A stretch of 64,000 nucleotides of DNA, taken from NCBI GenBank assembly GCA_027574665.1, contig CM050690.1:37539165-37603164 (forward strand). Reading direction: 5' to 3'. Every line of letters starts with the position of its first letter. The stretch's first letter is position 1. The DNA comes from Rhynochetos jubatus (taxonomy: Eukaryota > Chordata > Aves > Eurypygiformes > Rhynochetidae). Below, one piece after another: positions 1 to 11,153 of this stretch. A model generated the notes under the pieces. That model was not told the DNA's origin. It was given only the letters and a program-made list of their open reading frames with translations, and made no database searches. The position numbers and the translations under genes were made by a program.

Positions 1-2920
1 CCCTGGGTGCTGAAGTGTGTGATCAAGAGACCAGAAGAGACCTCGTGAATGTCTGAAAATGGAAACAGTCAGAACATACGTATTTCCCAAAGCTTTTTTG
101 TATAGGTCATCATTTAAACCAGAAATTTAAAATTTCAGATGTCCTCATTGTCTTTGGTGTTAATACTACATGCATTGATTTTTATCCTTTAATTTTTTAG
201 GACCATACAGAATGGATTTGGAACTTGAGATTAATCATTTTTTAAGCAACTTAAACTATATTTATTATCATTTACTACAAAATTGCATTTGTGTTCAAAG
301 AAAAATGTTAATAGGGTGGGAACTATTTATCCACTAGAGAAATAAAAGAAAATTCCTTTTTTACTATGTTCTAGCACGAACACTGTCAGAGTGAACACTG
401 TAAAAACAGACAAGCACTTAGATTCTAGAAGTTGTGTAACTCCCATGCATGACTTGCCATCGGCAAAGGGTTTGCGCCTTTCCCAGACTTAAGTATTAGT
501 TATAGGGTCACAGCACATCTGAATATCAAATTGAGAAGTACAGAACAAAAAACACTCTCTATTTAGTGATTGAATTCCATCCTCCCTGGACTATCAATCA
601 AGTAAGCTACTTGCATTCATCATTTGTGGTAGTTAGTGCTGCAATCCTGTCACTGAAGTATCTTGTCCCTGAGTTCATAAGACAACCCTCACAGCTGCTT
701 AACCTCAGGACAAACACCATTGTTGGCCTGTGGGAGCTCATGGACAGTATCGCAGGTCTGGGACTAGTGGTGGCCCTCTGAAGAGCATCTGTTCACCTTG
801 GGTCTTTGCTTCCCTCTTTGTTGGGGTAGAAATCTAAACATCTATTCCAGAGTCCAGGTTTTGAGGACAGCAGTTCATTGTGGTTATCCAAGCAGTTTGG
901 AGATCAGTACTTGCACATCTGCTGCAGTTTCACGGTGAGGGAACCAGTAAGCAGATAGCTTGACAGGAGTGTAGTCCATTGTGTTTACAGTGAAAACACA
1001 CTGCAAATAAATAAATAGCCTACACGCCTGCTAGTGACTCATCCCCAAAGGCCCCTGACCGTCACTGTACATGACAGGCTCCTCAGAAGTTTCTTGGCAC
1101 TTTACATTTACCCAATTCCACTACCAAAGGAATTTTCTAATTTCTGCTGGAACTATATGGACTGCTTTGTTGTGGATGAATGTTCCTATTTTAAGTATCA
1201 AAGTGACGGAATGCCTATGAAAAGAAAATTAAATACGCTGTTATGGAGGTTATTTGGGGCCTTGGCCTCATCTCTGGTACTTTTTTTCACAATTTTTTCC
1301 TGTCCTTAGTGGGCGTAAACTGAGTGCTAAGTAATTTTAAAATTCCACTACTGAAGGAGGTCAGCTACCAGGATGATGGAAAATCATGTCAGAAATATGG
1401 ACAAGGTCTTCTTTCTGGCAGAAAAATTAACTAGATTAAAAAAAAGATGCTAAAGATATAGGAGTTAATAAAGCACCTATTTTTCATAAATAGACAAAGA
1501 TGAGCATTTTTTGGTAAACTGAGCAATATGTATTTTGATTGGATTTGCTATTTAAAGAGAACATACCAATTTTATATGCTGCTACAAGGACAGACTGTTA
1601 AAAATCCATACATCTTAATAGATGTAGAGCAGCATTCATGTCAGAGAACCCGTCCTTCTGCGCCGTTATCCTTGCGTGCTTTTTCGATATCTGCTTGAGT
1701 CTTCTGAAAATGAGTGATAAACACTCCCATAGAGATTGACTTTGTTTCAAATTCATTAATTTAAAGCAATTCTCTCCTTCCTCAGTTCCTAAAACCTGTG
1801 ACTGCTTTATGTGGTCCCATTGTGAAGCTGCACGCAGTGTAGCGCTTGTGTTAGTGCAGTTTCTGTGCAGTCTGACCCTGAAAGGATCTGACTGGCTGGG
1901 TGACTTAACAAACCAACTACAACTTCCTGTCTTCTGGAAGACTTTCTTCACTTCTGAGTAGCACCGTGTAACTCCCAACTGACTTCTGGAGGAAAAGTAA
2001 TGCTGAAGGTGGCTTTAGATAGTTGGAAGCCAATAAAAGAGCCTCCTTGATGTCACAGTGCACACCACTTTCTTGTTAGGATTGCCACACGCCGTTATCT
2101 GTCAAAGCCTCAATCTGTGCATTCTCAGATCTACAAAATTCAGCCTGCGTCCCACTCTTCTGACACGTGACAAATGCTGTCTGGTGACTGCCATACGAAC
2201 AAACCACCACTTACCAGCTAACCCTAAGTTACATATCATCATACTCCTGATGATCCTAAACTGTAAGGTTATGCTTTTCAGCCACCTTGATGAGGCACTG
2301 TATTTGCTTTGTTCAGTAAGGAGTGCCTCAGCTCCGAAACCAGGGTTCTCCTAGGCCCAGCCTGGGCAAGTGGACTTACTTTTCAATTTAGTGAATATTT
2401 TAGTTACCATCCCTTCCAGGGGTATCAACTGCAGTGACTTTAGGGCATGTATTGACCTTGAAAAAAGCAATTACCTAAGGCACATCTGGCAGCCAGAAAG
2501 GTGGTGTTCTAGGTTGCATAACATGGTTTCTTTCCTGAATAAAGACCCAGTTTTTTAGTGGATTTCTCTTTTTCCTCCCTCTGTAAGCCTTGCACACCAT
2601 GCATAGTCACACATCAAAAGGTTGAAATTCCAGATCCCTTTTTTTTTTTTACTGTCTTGCATGTGGCTGAGAGCATCCAGTAGTCTCTATGGCTGTTCCT
2701 GTCAGTTAGCTAAACTTTTCAAGATAAAGTTATTTCCGAAAGGATAATACCTGATCTGATGATGATTGGTATGATGATAACCAGACCGTGTAGTTTTATG
2801 ACAATAATTAGAGTATACACTCTGCAGAGCTTCAGGTGAGTACATCAGTCACCCTGCTAAGGGATATCTTTAAATTTTGAACACCTGTGCATCACCTACC
2901 CCTAACGCTGATCTCACACT
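1..2920. other. Non-coding stretch, no gene recognised
   Basis: This stretch is AT-rich, with no open frame that resembles a known protein and no clear repeat. The longest frames (for example 1598-1978 on the minus strand) are short, show no motif and have no supporting splice pattern. A T-run lies at 2639-2650. It is probably intronic or intergenic. Confidence 0.5.
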
Positions 2921-3042
2921 GCCTGGACTTGTTCCTGTGTGACCTGCTCTAGGGGATCCTGCTCTGGCGGGGGGCTGGACTAGATGGTCTCTAGAGGTCC
3001 CTTCCAACCCCTCACGCTCTGTGAATCTGTGTGAATCTGTGA
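2921..3042 (+). repeat. CR1 LINE, 3' end fragment
   Basis: This is the 3' untranslated end of a CR1 element in plus orientation. It has the block 'ctggactagatg..ctctagaggtcccttccaacccc' and ends in short direct repeats of 'tgtgaatctg', as CR1 elements do instead of a poly(A) tail. It belongs to the same subfamily as the copies at 10.6, 17.3 and 20.7 kb. It is strongly 5'-truncated and carries no coding sequence. Confidence 0.9.
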
Positions 3043-3472
3043 GTGCTGCAGTGTTGGAGAGGGTCTGTCTGTTGCATCCAGCAGTCATCCCTGGTTGACA
3101 TCCAGTCTGAGGGACACTGAAATCCTATCTTCAAGTTACTACCAGAGTGAGAGAGGTGCTTTCTTGGAGTTGCTCAGTGTGACTGCATATGTGACTACTC
3201 TACAAGACAAATGGTACTTTGCCCATAATCGGGTTACAAAGAACGTATGTTCATGGTCACCCCTCCATCAATATGTGGCGTGTGGCATCCATTGCAGAGC
3301 AGGACCTGGAACTAACTCTAATACAGGTCTTTGTTCAGCAAAGTATCTGACGTCACAAGTGTATTTAGGTTATCTGCAGTACTAGAAAAGTCACACTCAC
3401 AAGGAAATGTGCCAGAGAATAAGGTGAAGGGGTATGAGAGTAAGTGTGTCCCACAGGAAAGTACATTTTATA
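3043..3472. other. Unassigned non-coding stretch
   Basis: This is the spacer between a CR1 3' end and the solo LTR. I recognise no gene or repeat in it. Confidence 0.4.
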
Positions 3473-4099
3473 TGTTGTGGTTTAATCCTAGTCAGCAACT
3501 GAGCACCACACAGCTACTCACTCACCTCCTCCCTCCCCTAGTGGGATGGGGGAGAGAATTGGGGGAAAAAGATAAGAGGACCTGTGAGTTGAGACAAGAA
3601 CAGTTTAATATGGGAAATAAAAGAAATAAAATAATGGTACTAATACTACTAATAATGCTTATATATGGAAAGAAAGCGCTACTACTACTACTGCTAACAT
3701 GTAATGAAATTATAAGGAAGAAAAACCCTAAACGATATAACCGCTCACCACTTGTTGACTGACACCCAGTCAGTCCCCACCAAGTGAGAGCCAGAGCCAG
3801 AGTGAGCAAGCTAGAGTCCAGGAGACCCAAGAAGAAGAGGTCCCAGTCAACTCTCCCCAGCTTATATACTGAGCATGTTGTCTTAGGGCATGATATATCC
3901 CTTTGCCTCTGGTAGAGAAGAAGCTGGGAACACAGGTGCGGTATAAGAAACTGAAAGAGTTCTTGACTTAATAAAAACACTGCTTGGCAACAGCCAAAGC
4001 ATCAGAGTTATCGACATTCTTCTCAGCAGAACTCCACAACATCGCCTCATACTAGCTACTGTGAAGAGAATTAACTCTGTCCCAACCAAAACCAGCACA
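3473..4099 (+). mobile_element. Solo LTR of an avian endogenous retrovirus (TGTTGTGG family)
   Basis: The element begins TGTTGTGGTTTAA and ends ..AACCAGCACA, so it has the TG..CA ends of an LTR. It contains the internal landmarks of a common avian LTR family: 'cagtgggatgggggagagaa', a run of TAA/TACT triplets near 3635-3690, 'gctcaccac' followed by 'gacacccagtcagtcccc', and 'cttatatactgagcatg'. No gag, pol or env sequence flanks it, so it is a solo LTR left by recombination. No clear target duplication is visible. A second, 5'-truncated copy lies at 61.1 kb in the same orientation. Family assignment is from memory of avian genomes. Frames across it, such as 3522-3980 on the minus strand, are chance. 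Confidence 0.8.
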
Positions 4100-4132
4100 A
4101 TGTAAAATATAGAGCACAATGTAAAATATAGA
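4095..4132. repeat. 19-bp tandem duplication at the LTR 3' edge
   Basis: Two perfect copies of a 19-bp unit beginning gcacaatgtaaa lie at 4095-4113 and 4114-4132. They overlap the last bases of the LTR and extend into the flank. This is a local duplication after insertion and it explains why no target-site duplication can be read there. Confidence 0.85.
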
Positions 4133-4651
4133 CAGAGTGCTAGTGGTGTCCTCGTTCTAGCACTGACTGTAATAAATACTGTGATAAAATGCTTTGCCAC
4201 TTCAGACTTTTCACACATCTGTATCTCCTTCTGAACTGTTCCTTCACCACTGAGGAGTCCTGTGTCAGACCTGGATGTGTCTTCTGATTATCTGCCAGCG
4301 TTAATTCTTATAACCCTTTGAAAACAAGGTTTCTGAATGCCAATTTTCAAGACATTCTGCTACTGTCATTCCTACGGAATGTCAATATATTTTGCCTACT
4401 GAGACTAGTGGAAAGCAGTTGTTGGAGAATTTGAATGAGTCAAGAGCCTGGACACAGACCTTGGAAGAATGCCATAAACTGTAATTAACAATGGCTTGAT
4501 TTGTTGACTTTATAATAGATTTTGAAACTGCTGTTTTACAGAGAGTTGGTGAAAGGCATGCTGGAATGCAAAATTTCTAGAAATCATACAATTCTGATTA
4601 GAAAAAGTGACAAGACTCAATTACACCTCAACAATACTTTCCTTCCAATTT
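4133..4651. other. Unassigned non-coding stretch
   Basis: This lies between the solo LTR and the next CR1. I see no gene or recognisable repeat. Confidence 0.4.
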
Positions 4652-5661
4652 CTGAGTGGAGATCAGTGATGAGCAGTGTTCCTAAGAGCTCAGTATTGAG
4701 TCTGGCACTCTTATCTGTGTCAGCGACACGGACAGTGGGACTGAGTGCACCCTCAGTAAGTTTGCCAACAACACCAAGCTGTGTGGTGCGTTTGACATGC
4801 CGGAGGGCAGGGATGCCATCCAGAGGGACCTAGACAGGCTGGAGAGGTGGGTCGCTGCCAACCTCATGGAGTTCAACAAGGCCAAGTGCAAGGTCCTGCA
4901 CCTGGGTTGGGGCAATCCCAAACACAAGTACAGGCTGGGTGGAGAATGGATTGAGAGCAGCCCTGAGGAGAAGGAGCTGGGAGTACTGGTACTGGATGAG
5001 AAGCTGAACATGAGCTGGCAGTGTGTGCTGGCAGCCCAGAAAGCCAACCGTGTCCTGGGCTGTATCAGGAGAAGTGTGGCCAGCAGATCGAGGGAGGGGA
5101 TTCTCTCCCTCTGCTCTGCTCTTGTGTGAGACCCCACCTGGAGTACTGTGTCCAGCTCTGGGGCCTCCAACATCAGAAGGATATTGACTGCTTGGAGTGA
5201 GTGCAGAGGAGGCCAAGAAGATGCTCAGCGGGCTGGAGCCCCTCTGCTGTGGGGACAAACTGAGAGAGTTGGGCTTGTTCAGTCTGGAGAAGAGAAGGCT
5301 CCGAGGAGACCTGATAGCACCTTCCATCACTTGAAGGGACCTACAAGAAAGCAGGGGGCAGACTTTTAACAAGACCCTGTAGTGACAGGACAAGGGGTAA
5401 TGGGGTTAAACTGAAATTGGGGAGATTTAGATTGGATATCAGGAAGAAATTCTTCACGGAGAGGGTGGTGAGCCACTGGCACAGGTTGCCCAGAGAAGTT
5501 GTGGATGCCCCATCCCTGGCAGTGTTCAAGGCCAGGCTGGATGAGGCTTTGAGCAACCTGGTCTAGTGGAGGGTGTCCCTGCCCATGGCAGGAGGGTTGC
5601 AACTAGATGATCTTTCAGGTCCCTTCCAACCTAAACCATCCTGTGATTCTGTGATTCTATA
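4652..5661 (+). repeat. CR1 LINE, RT C-terminal part plus 3'UTR
   Basis: This is a 5'-truncated CR1 of about 1 kb in plus orientation. It carries the end of ORF2: the track from 4797 to 5129 reads in frame as the reverse-transcriptase thumb and C-terminal region, with 'DLDRLERW', '[20 protein letters not shown]' and 'EKELGVL'. It then continues through the conserved 3' half ('ggagaagagaaggctccgag', 'ggtggtgagccactggcaca') and ends at 5661 with 'ctgtgattctgtgattcta'. The catalytic motif is not intact because stops and frameshifts interrupt the upstream part. It is dead and moderately old. Confidence 0.93.
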
Positions 5662-7171
5662 ATCCAGTTCCCTGAAACTGAATAATTTTTTTTTCAACTT
5701 GATGTAAATTAGATTTTTTTTTTTTTTTTAATATATCAACGTGGACAGGACTTGGCATTGCTGCTGACATTATCAGCAGCTCTAATATTTTCCATGGTAC
5801 AAAATAATGAATGTGTTTTTTAATCAGTTTTATCTGTATTTTTTATTTCTTAAGTCAATCTTTCTTTCACATGTCTAATTATTGTTTAATATTTACTTCC
5901 AATATTTTCAGAAACTTTGTTACTAATTTCCTATATTATTTTCTTTACTTGTTTCAACAGAAAAAATCTGAAAGCTTTGGGATTCACCTTCATTAGTGTT
6001 TCTCAGTGTTGGCATAACAAAAATGGGAAGGCAATTATCTGCTCTAATTCCCATGCCTAGTTTGCAGAACGCCATACATTGAATGTTTGATCTCAAATAC
6101 ATCAGTGGTCTTTTAGAAGCTGTATATTCATAAAAGACAGCATTCATTTTTGACAAAATCTGTTTACGGCTGTTGAACGATTTTGTAAGCTCTAAGCCTT
6201 TTCCTTTCATCTTGATGCCAAGCACATTAATTCATACTTACTACTTTCTTTTCAACTCATCTGCTAAAGACAGAATTTCAATTCTTTTCCCAAAATTTTA
6301 TGTGGTTTTGATTCAATGGACACAGACATGGTTTTCTTTTGTTCCTAACCTGTTCCTTCTGAGTCTTTGAAGATATTGTTGGGATAGAATTTAAACCCCT
6401 TTAAATAGAATTTAAAATTTCGATATTTCCTTTGACTCTGATCGCAGCTTATATTTTGCCAAAAATTCTGTCACTGAACAATTTAGATTATATATTTCAG
6501 CTATCCCTATTTGATTCCTTTAACTGCTCTTCTTTACCCTTATCCACAGATGCAGCTTTCTATTTTAACAGTAACTTTCAAAGCTCCTCATCTAATATGG
6601 TTTGCAACTTATATATGTTGATTTTTATAACTTGCTTTATATGTGGTGGTGTGGTTTACAGGAATGAAGCAGATATATCTGATTGCAACCTCTGTCCTAA
6701 AAAGAATGCATAATACAGGGTGCTTGGTATTCCTAGTTTCACGTACCTTTTCTCTGTCTTTAGTACATGATAACTGGATGCTTTGAGGATCTCAAATAGA
6801 CTGATGCATTAACCAGAAAAAAACCAAACCAAATCAAACCAAAAAGAACCAAAAAAACCCCCAGCCCTGACAGAATTAGAAAGGGAGGGAGGGAGGAAGG
6901 ATGTTATAAACCATTGAATTAAACAAGTGTACAAGTAATTGCTCCTAAATGTCCTGTTGGTAATGTGTTAGAAGGTTGTGTTCTGGGGAATATGAACCTA
7001 GCCAGTAGGAAAACATGATTTCTTTTTCTAAAAATTACATGCTGGAGCTTTTAAAACATGAAATCTTTGCATACATTCTAAAGCAGGCTTTTTAAAAACT
7101 GAATTATGATGAAGAATGTTAATCATCAGACCAGAAGACAGCGCAAACAAACCTGTAATAAAAATCTTATT
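5662..7171. other. AT-rich non-coding stretch with low-complexity tracts
   Basis: No gene was recognised. It contains a 16-T run at 5714-5729, an A/C-rich tract of the type (AAACC)n at 6816-6862 and a GGGA-rich patch at 6883-6900. Confidence 0.5.
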
Positions 7172-7540
7172 AGAATCATAGAATGATTTATGTTAGAAAA
7201 GACCTTTAAGACCATCCGGTCCAACCTCCAATCCAACACTGCCAAGTCCACCACTAAGCACCTCATCCACAAGTCTCTTAATTACCTCCAGGGTTGGTGA
7301 TGCCATCACCTCCCTGGGCAGTCTGTTCCAGTGCCTGACAACACTTTGTGCTGAAGAAATATTTTCTCATATCCAATCCCAACCTTCCCTGGTTCAATTT
7401 GAGGCCGTTTCCTCTTGTCCTGTCGCTTGTCACTTGGGAGAAGACACCAACACCCACCCCTCTGCAACCTCCTTTCAGGTAGTTGTAGAGAGCAACAAGG
7501 TCTCCCTTCTCCAGGGTGAACCAACCCAGTTCCCTGCATT
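7172..7540 (-). repeat. CR1 LINE 3' end, minus strand
   Basis: The left edge 'agaatcatagaatga' is the reverse complement of the CR1 tail. The sequence then follows the CR1 3' region in reverse ('gaccatccggtccaacc', 'ctgggcagtctgttccagtgcc', 'cctcttgtcctgtc', 'aacaaggtctcccttctcc'). The internal sequence, with 'gagaagacaccaacacccac', matches the subfamily of the 57.2 kb copy rather than the 10.6 kb group. It is non-coding. Confidence 0.9.
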
Positions 7541-10500
7541 TATTATGGGCGAGAGAGGAGAGTTCCTGGAAGTAATCTATGTACCTGATTCTTCAAAACT
7601 GACAATTTACCAAAGCTAGGGAAAATTATGAGTGAAGTATGGAATAAAAGTAAGCACAGATTGCGGCAAAGAAAAACTACCATTTTAAAGAAAGTTATTA
7701 TTTCAAGAAAAAAAGATTCAGTAACAAGACAAATTTGGCTAATAGCTCATCTTGAGTCAGTAGCAACAGGAAGGGAAAGGAAATGCAACATACAGAAAAT
7801 AATTTAAAAGCAAGTCATAAATAATAGGAATTCAAAGATCGGGTGCAGAAAATGTTAAAAGAAAGTTTAAATACCAAGGGCTCTTAAGGGGACACTAAAA
7901 TGCAGATATTTTAAAGTACATTAGAATATATTAGCCATGTTATCGGTCCTGCGCTGTTTTACCCAAATGGTGGCACATGAGGATGAAGAAATTATGAGGC
8001 AGGCATGCCCTACGCTGGTATCTGGAATATGTCCAAATGCAACTTAGCTAGGTGCTGTCACATGAATGCGATTAAATACTTACTAATCCATTAGTAACTA
8101 GGGATAATTGTGAATAATTCTGAGCAGGAACTAAAACAGGCCCAGATAACTTGCAGCCAAAAATTCTGAGGAGGTCTTGTTCTGTTTGATGTAAAATCTT
8201 AATAAATCATGAGCTCCAAGAAAAATACCAGAAGACTGAAGCAGTGCTGCTGTCGTGCTATTATCAGCTGTAGTTCGGTTAATTAAACACTGCCATCAGT
8301 CAGCACAAGTAAACACCTTGATAAATTTTCAGAAAACGGTTGCCTGAATGTTACTGAATGCTTTATGAAGAATAAGATAAGAAGTGATAAAATCAGGCGT
8401 CCTGTTCCAGCTCTGCCATAGCCATGGTGTGATCCAGTGGGACATGGATACATTGCTCTCTTGCCTTTCAGATAGGGGTGGTGGAGTAAAAGCAGTCCAC
8501 CCAAACATGCTTTTCTGGGAGGTAATGCATTAATTTTAGTGAAGTTTAGACTAGGCGATAAAAGATAATACAAAAATGCAAAACTTTATTAGATTTGCCT
8601 GCAACAGAAACATGTGTTTTTTCCAAAACATCTTTTAATCCAATGTTTCTAGGTCTCTTTTTGAACTACAGTTATTTAATGTGGTTTTATCAGCAACATA
8701 AAATACTTGAGCCTGACAGGATTTATAGATTGCTGTTAGGTCTCGTCGTTGTAACAGGAGGTGATGGGTTAACTCCTCCACAGAGACTGAAACATTTATG
8801 TAACATTAATTCTAATCAATGGTTTTAATGATGAAAATATGGGATATCTTTCCTCATACAAAAGGATTGTGGGCTTGTAGTCATTAGCTCCTTCATTCCT
8901 GCACACCATAAGCCTTCACAAAACAGAAGATTAGTGTATCTTAACAGCAGCATGCACATATGGAGTTACTCAGGAAAATTTTCCTATGTGGCCAAACCTT
9001 TAGGACTGAAAGGAGAAGTCTTTGTCTTATCCTTCCACTTACAGGAATGGTAATCTGAACTTTCCTTTGCTTTCTCGTTTGCTCATCTTCCAGAATGTCT
9101 TTTTTATTTCTCTCAGGAGATAAGGTACACCAGCAGTTTTATTTTACTCTCATAACTTTTTGTTTGTTTGAAGTGTTAGGATAGTGGATAACTTCACATT
9201 GCAAAGACGAGATCAGCCTACCATGCAATTAAATTAGTAAAGTTTGGCAGTGACAAGTCTCAATCATCTGTTAGAAGGAAACCTGAGCTGCTGCTGCTGG
9301 TGGTTTCCAAAGTATTCCTACTGCAAGGACCAGTTTTGCCTTTTGAAAATTAGACTGGCTTGCGATTTTTATCCAATTAATTGTTCACTTTAATCGGTAT
9401 CCTTTAATCCAGGCATTGCTTCTCTTAATATACTCTTGAAGAGTATATTAAATAATGTGTACTTGGAAGGTGGTTGAATCTGGGATATTTTTCACAGGAC
9501 CAGTATTTGGGGTCATTAAACCTGTCAAACTTGTTTGAGCCAGTAAGAAAGCTTCTCTGCGTCCATTCCTTTTAAGGAATGCAGCTACTGTGGGTTACTG
9601 AGCAATGACATGCACAAAGCACACAGAGTGCCAAAGAAAATAAACAAGTCAGCTGGAGTGAAGCTTTATCACTGTGTAAAACAACAAAACAAATGGAAAC
9701 CAAGCCACCCACCCTAAAGAGAAAGCCACATGATTGTTAGTGCAAAATTGAGTTTATTTTAATCTCCCAGTTTTGAGGTATGCATAACATTTGGGGTCTA
9801 TTTCTCTTTGAATCCCTGTATCCTACATCGCTATTTACTTATAAAATAGTGCATATAAACCACTACAAAATAAAAATCCTGTATCCATTTTCCACAGGTT
9901 AAGATGACCATGCTCTGTGAAGGTCCAGAAAAAAAATAGGTTTCTTATTTTTTCAGTACTTCTAGAGTGAGTGACAGCAGGATTTCCAATGCTCTTCTAC
10001 CACTGCTCTTGCTCATAGTAGGTAAGAATATATTCTCAGCTAGAAATAATTAAGGAAAAAACATATGCGTAATTTAGGAATAAAACTGAAATATTATTGG
10101 TATCAGGTATTCTGCCTTGACATTGTGTCTCCATATCAAAAATACCCAAAAAGCCACTGTGACACATCATTGAAAAAAACCCAGTTTTAAAAATACCAAA
10201 ACTGAAGTTTCTTCCCACATTGAACTTACACTGATACATTTGTGCTCATGTTTTTTTCTAAAGCATGATCTGCCCTGTTTCTATCCTCATTACCTTTTAT
10301 ATTCAACCAACTACTTCCATGTAAAGCACATAATGAAATACGAGGTTATGAAACATCTAAAAGTTCCTTCTGCTGTAGCTGTTCTCCAGGTTCCTACCTC
10401 TATCCAAAACCACAATATCCGCTCTCTTCCTGGCTGTTACAGGGTTCTGTTTCTTGGTCTTTGTAGTTGGTACCCTCCTGATATGAGGATGATGTTCGCT

Positions 10501-10605
10501 CTTAAGGAAGCATAGCAACAATGAAAACCTGGCCAGCAGAGAACAACAGTGTATGGTTTTGTGTGGCTTTGCTCTTGAAGAATAACGTGCAAGCAGAAGA
10601 AAGGA
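7541..10605. other. AT-rich non-coding stretch
   Basis: About 3 kb without a recognisable gene or dispersed repeat. The one notable structure is the perfect palindrome at 9425-9451. It may be intron or intergenic DNA. Confidence 0.5.
9425..9451. repeat. Perfect 27-bp palindrome (13-bp arms)
   Basis: The arm ttaatatactctt and its exact reverse complement are separated by one g at 9438. The arms are 13/13 paired. It could extrude as a short hairpin. No gene end or insertion lies beside it, so no function can be given. Confidence 0.9.
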
Positions 10606-11153
10606 AAGAGGGAAGTTATCCTCCCCCTCTACTCTGTGCTGGTACCTGCAGTACTGTGTGCAGTTCTGGGCTCCTCAGCTCCAGAAGGACAAGGAGCTAC
10701 TGCAGAGGGCCCAGCGCAGGGCCACTAAGATGAGGAAGGGCCTGGAGCACCTTCCATCTGAGGAAAGGCTGAGAGAGCTGGGTCTGTTTAGCTTGGAGAA
10801 GAGGAGGCTGAGGGGGGATTTTATCAATGCTTATCGATATCTAAAGGGTGGGTGTCAGGAGGATGGGGCCAGGCTCTTCTCAGTGGTGGGCAGTGACCGC
10901 ACTAGGGGCAATGGCCATGAACTGGAAAACAGAAGCTTCAGCCTGAAGGGGAGGAAACCCTTCTTCCCTGTGAGGGTGACAGAGCACTGGGACAGGCTGC
11001 CCCGAGAGGTGGGGGAGTCTCCTTCCCTGGAGACTTTCCAAAGCCGCCTGGACTTGTTCCTGTGTGATCTGCTCCAGGGGATCCTGCTCTGGCGGGGGGC
11101 TGGACTAGATGATCTCTAGAGGTCCCTTCCAACCCCTAATGCCCTGTGAATCT
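10606..11153 (+). repeat. Young CR1 LINE, 3' portion (copy A)
   Basis: This is a 5'-truncated CR1 in plus orientation. A frame stays open from 10658 to 11119 and covers the ORF2 C-terminal region and the 3' part, with '[19 protein letters not shown]', '[17 protein letters not shown]' and '[12 protein letters not shown]'. It ends with 'ccctgtgaatctgt'. From about 10,667 it is nearly identical to the copy at 17,265-17,757; I count roughly ten differences over about 490 bases. This points to a recent subfamily. Confidence 0.93.

Noticed and set aside
3522-3980. 152-codon minus-strand frame
   Set aside because: It lies wholly in a solo LTR and its leucine/serine-rich content reflects triplet repeats.
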